Assembly: GCA_964035575.1 (NCBI GenBank)
Contig: OZ037886.1
Coordinates: 1,116,001-1,180,000 of the forward strand
DNA length: 64,000 bases
Direction: 5' to 3'
Source: Rhynchopus sp. YZ270_cl-10
Lineage: Eukaryota; Euglenozoa; Diplonemea; Diplonemida; Diplonemidae
The translations under genes were made by a program, and so were the position numbers. How positions within the stretch are numbered: the first letter of the stretch is position 1; each line of letters begins with the position of its first letter. Positions 62,737 through 64,000 of this stretch are shown piece by piece. The notes beneath the pieces were generated by a model, which saw only the letters and a program-made list of their open reading frames with translations, searched no databases and was not told where the DNA came from.

Positions 62737-64000
62737 ATGGAGGTGCGGGTCGAGAACCGCTACACAGGGGAGGTGGGGTATGTAGGTGTGCAGACTGATG
62801 CGACTGTCGCCGAATTTGTGCACAACGTGTGTATTGCGTTTGCGTGCACGGTGGGGGATGCTGTGGTGCGGGTGGATGAGCATACCTTAGAGGCGGAGGA
62901 CGTCTCGCTGTTGGGTGATACCTATGCTATTGATGCGGACACAGCTGTGACATTGCATTTGACGACTGTACTGTATCAGACAAAACTGTCCTCCAACCTC
63001 GAGCCATTCGCAGGCATGCCCCTTTGGGTGCGTCAAAGCAAAGACTGCGCGCTTCTTGCCGTCCGCCGGAATGGTTTGTCCCTCCACCTCTGCGGCACTG
63101 CAGCGAACGACCCAGACGTGGTGCTCGCTGCGGTAGAGCAAAATGAAACGTCATTCCGGTTTGCATCCACTTCAATCCGCTCTGACCAAGACATGGTGGT
63201 AGCTGCGATGAATCTTGCGAGCAGTGCGGTGCCAGCGAAGTCTGCTTTAGAAGAGGCCCTTACACATGGCGTAGTACGCCGTGCCGTGGCATACAACGGG
63301 GAGGTACTAAAATGCGTACCACAACGGTTTCGCGAGGATCGCGACTTCGTTGCAGAACTGCTCAAACTCACCCCACAAGCGGCCTCGCTCTATAAACACC
63401 TCCCCTTAACCCTCCGTGCTGACCCAGATCTTGCCTCTGCCGCAGTAGTCAACGACCGCCGTATGCTAGAATACGTCCCCCCCCTTCTTCGCGACGATGT
63501 GACCTTCATTAACCAATCCCAAGGAGCCCCAACACGGTACTCCAGCCTCCGCCATATGGTGGCCCTCCGAGGTAACCGGGATGTAGTCTTGAAGGAGATA
63601 ACACGGTGTAGTGCAGCCTTTTCGGAGGCTTCGAATGAGCTCCGGGAGAATCGTGAATTTATTGTAGACGCGGTGACTGCGAATGGCGATGTGTTGCGTT
63701 ATTTGAATGGATATGGGGATGACAGAGACATGGTGATGCGGGCTGTACGGAGCAATGGGGGTGCATTGCAAGGTGCGAGCGCACGGTTGCGTGATGATAA
63801 GGAGGTTGTCATGGAAGCGGTGCGACAGTTTGGACGGGCCTTGATGTTTGCAAGCACGGCGCTGCGAGGCGACCCTGACGTTGTCCGTGCAGCGAACTGC
63901 GCTGGAGGCGGGGCACTGTGCTTTGCCTCGGAGGCGCTCCAGCACGACCCCTCCTTCGTCCGCATCATCGTCACCGAGGTGCCTGATGACCTCTCCACCT
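62737..64000 (+). CDS. DUF4116-repeat protein (5' part, runs off the window)
   Basis: The frame is open from the ATG (context ACCATGG) to the end of the window, giving 421 codons. Residues about 95-421 are degenerate repeats of roughly 25-50 residues with the DUF4116 pattern, for example DRDMVMRAVRSNGGALQGAS and DKEVVMEAVRQFGRALMFAS. Such repeats are common in protists and some giant viruses; their function is not established. Residues 1-77 form a separate region ending in TAVTLHLTT, with alternating strands and one helix that could be a ubiquitin-like beta-grasp fold. No intron is needed in the visible part. The end of the protein is unknown. Confidence 0.8.
   Translation, partial: MEVRVENRYTGEVGYVGVQTDATVAEFVHNVCIAFACTVGDAVVRVDEHTLEAEDVSLLGDTYAIDADTAVTLHLTTVLYQTKLSSNLEPFAGMPLWVRQSKDCALLAVRRNGLSLHLCGTAANDPDVVLAAVEQNETSFRFASTSIRSDQDMVVAAMNLASSAVPAKSALEEALTHGVVRRAVAYNGEVLKCVPQRFREDRDFVAELLKLTPQAASLYKHLPLTLRADPDLASAAVVNDRRMLEYVPPLLRDDVTFINQSQGAPTRYSSLRHMVALRGNRDVVLKEITRCSAAFSEASNELRENREFIVDAVTANGDVLRYLNGYGDDRDMVMRAVRSNGGALQGASARLRDDKEVVMEAVRQFGRALMFASTALRGDPDVVRAANCAGGGALCFASEALQHDPSFVRIIVTEVPDDLST

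Overview
This window comes from the nuclear genome of a microbial eukaryote, probably a free-living protist. I cannot place the lineage. The eukaryotic evidence is: short spliceosomal introns (41-73 bp plus one of 299 bp) that mostly open with GTATG and close with CAG; a Ufd2/BIRC6-type ubiquitin enzyme; a membrane-anchored UDP-glucuronate decarboxylase; a DUF4116-repeat protein; and a tyrosine-recombinase (YR) retrotransposon with the gag-YR-RT/RNase H order known from VIPER-like elements. Coding DNA is GC-rich with strongly biased codon choice. Noncoding DNA is full of poly-T/poly-A runs, microsatellites and palindromes. Every gene I can support is on the + strand, and most begin just after a pyrimidine-rich leader.

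Layout. 1-6003 is the 3' end of a giant RTX-type gene (copy A). 8493-30860 is a complete, intron-free 7455-codon relative (copy B) with a signal peptide, two EF-hand-like loops, a beta-rich module that resembles bacterial giant surface proteins, and about 25 RTX blocks built round an FGD(H)G motif. The last 6 kb of A and B are almost identical, whereas their 3' flanks are homologous but strongly diverged, which points to recent gene conversion or an assembly effect. 34614-39124 is a five-exon gene for a ubiquitin enzyme in which a Ufd2/UBE4 core is followed by a BIRC6-type E2 (UBC) domain where the U-box should be, and then by a UIM. This is the most interesting gene here. 40049-40735 is a TA-flanked, pogo-like non-autonomous DNA element. 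40970-42181 encodes a protein with a PH/TH1-like N-terminus. 42182-47374 is gene-free and repeat-rich. 47375-49006 is UDP-glucuronate decarboxylase (three exons). 50715-50942 is a short ankyrin-like gene remnant.

52313-62305 is a mobile-element locus. A YR retrotransposon with split direct repeats sits in a CCCTCT microsatellite. Its flank, with one terminal A repeat, is present a second time, and a lone A-B2 terminus remains at the far end. One tandem duplication followed by recombination between A repeats explains the order. 62737-64000 is the start of a DUF4116-repeat gene with a possible ubiquitin-like N-terminus; it runs off the window.

Several short hairpin-plus-tail families (called H1, H2 and H3 here) are scattered between the genes, usually downstream of a gene, and H2 and H1 often occur as an ordered pair. 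The two giant genes form a tandem pair. The other genes show no clear operon-like or pathway link. UDP-xylose made by the decarboxylase could feed glycosylation of secreted proteins such as the giant ones, but nothing in the sequence ties them together.
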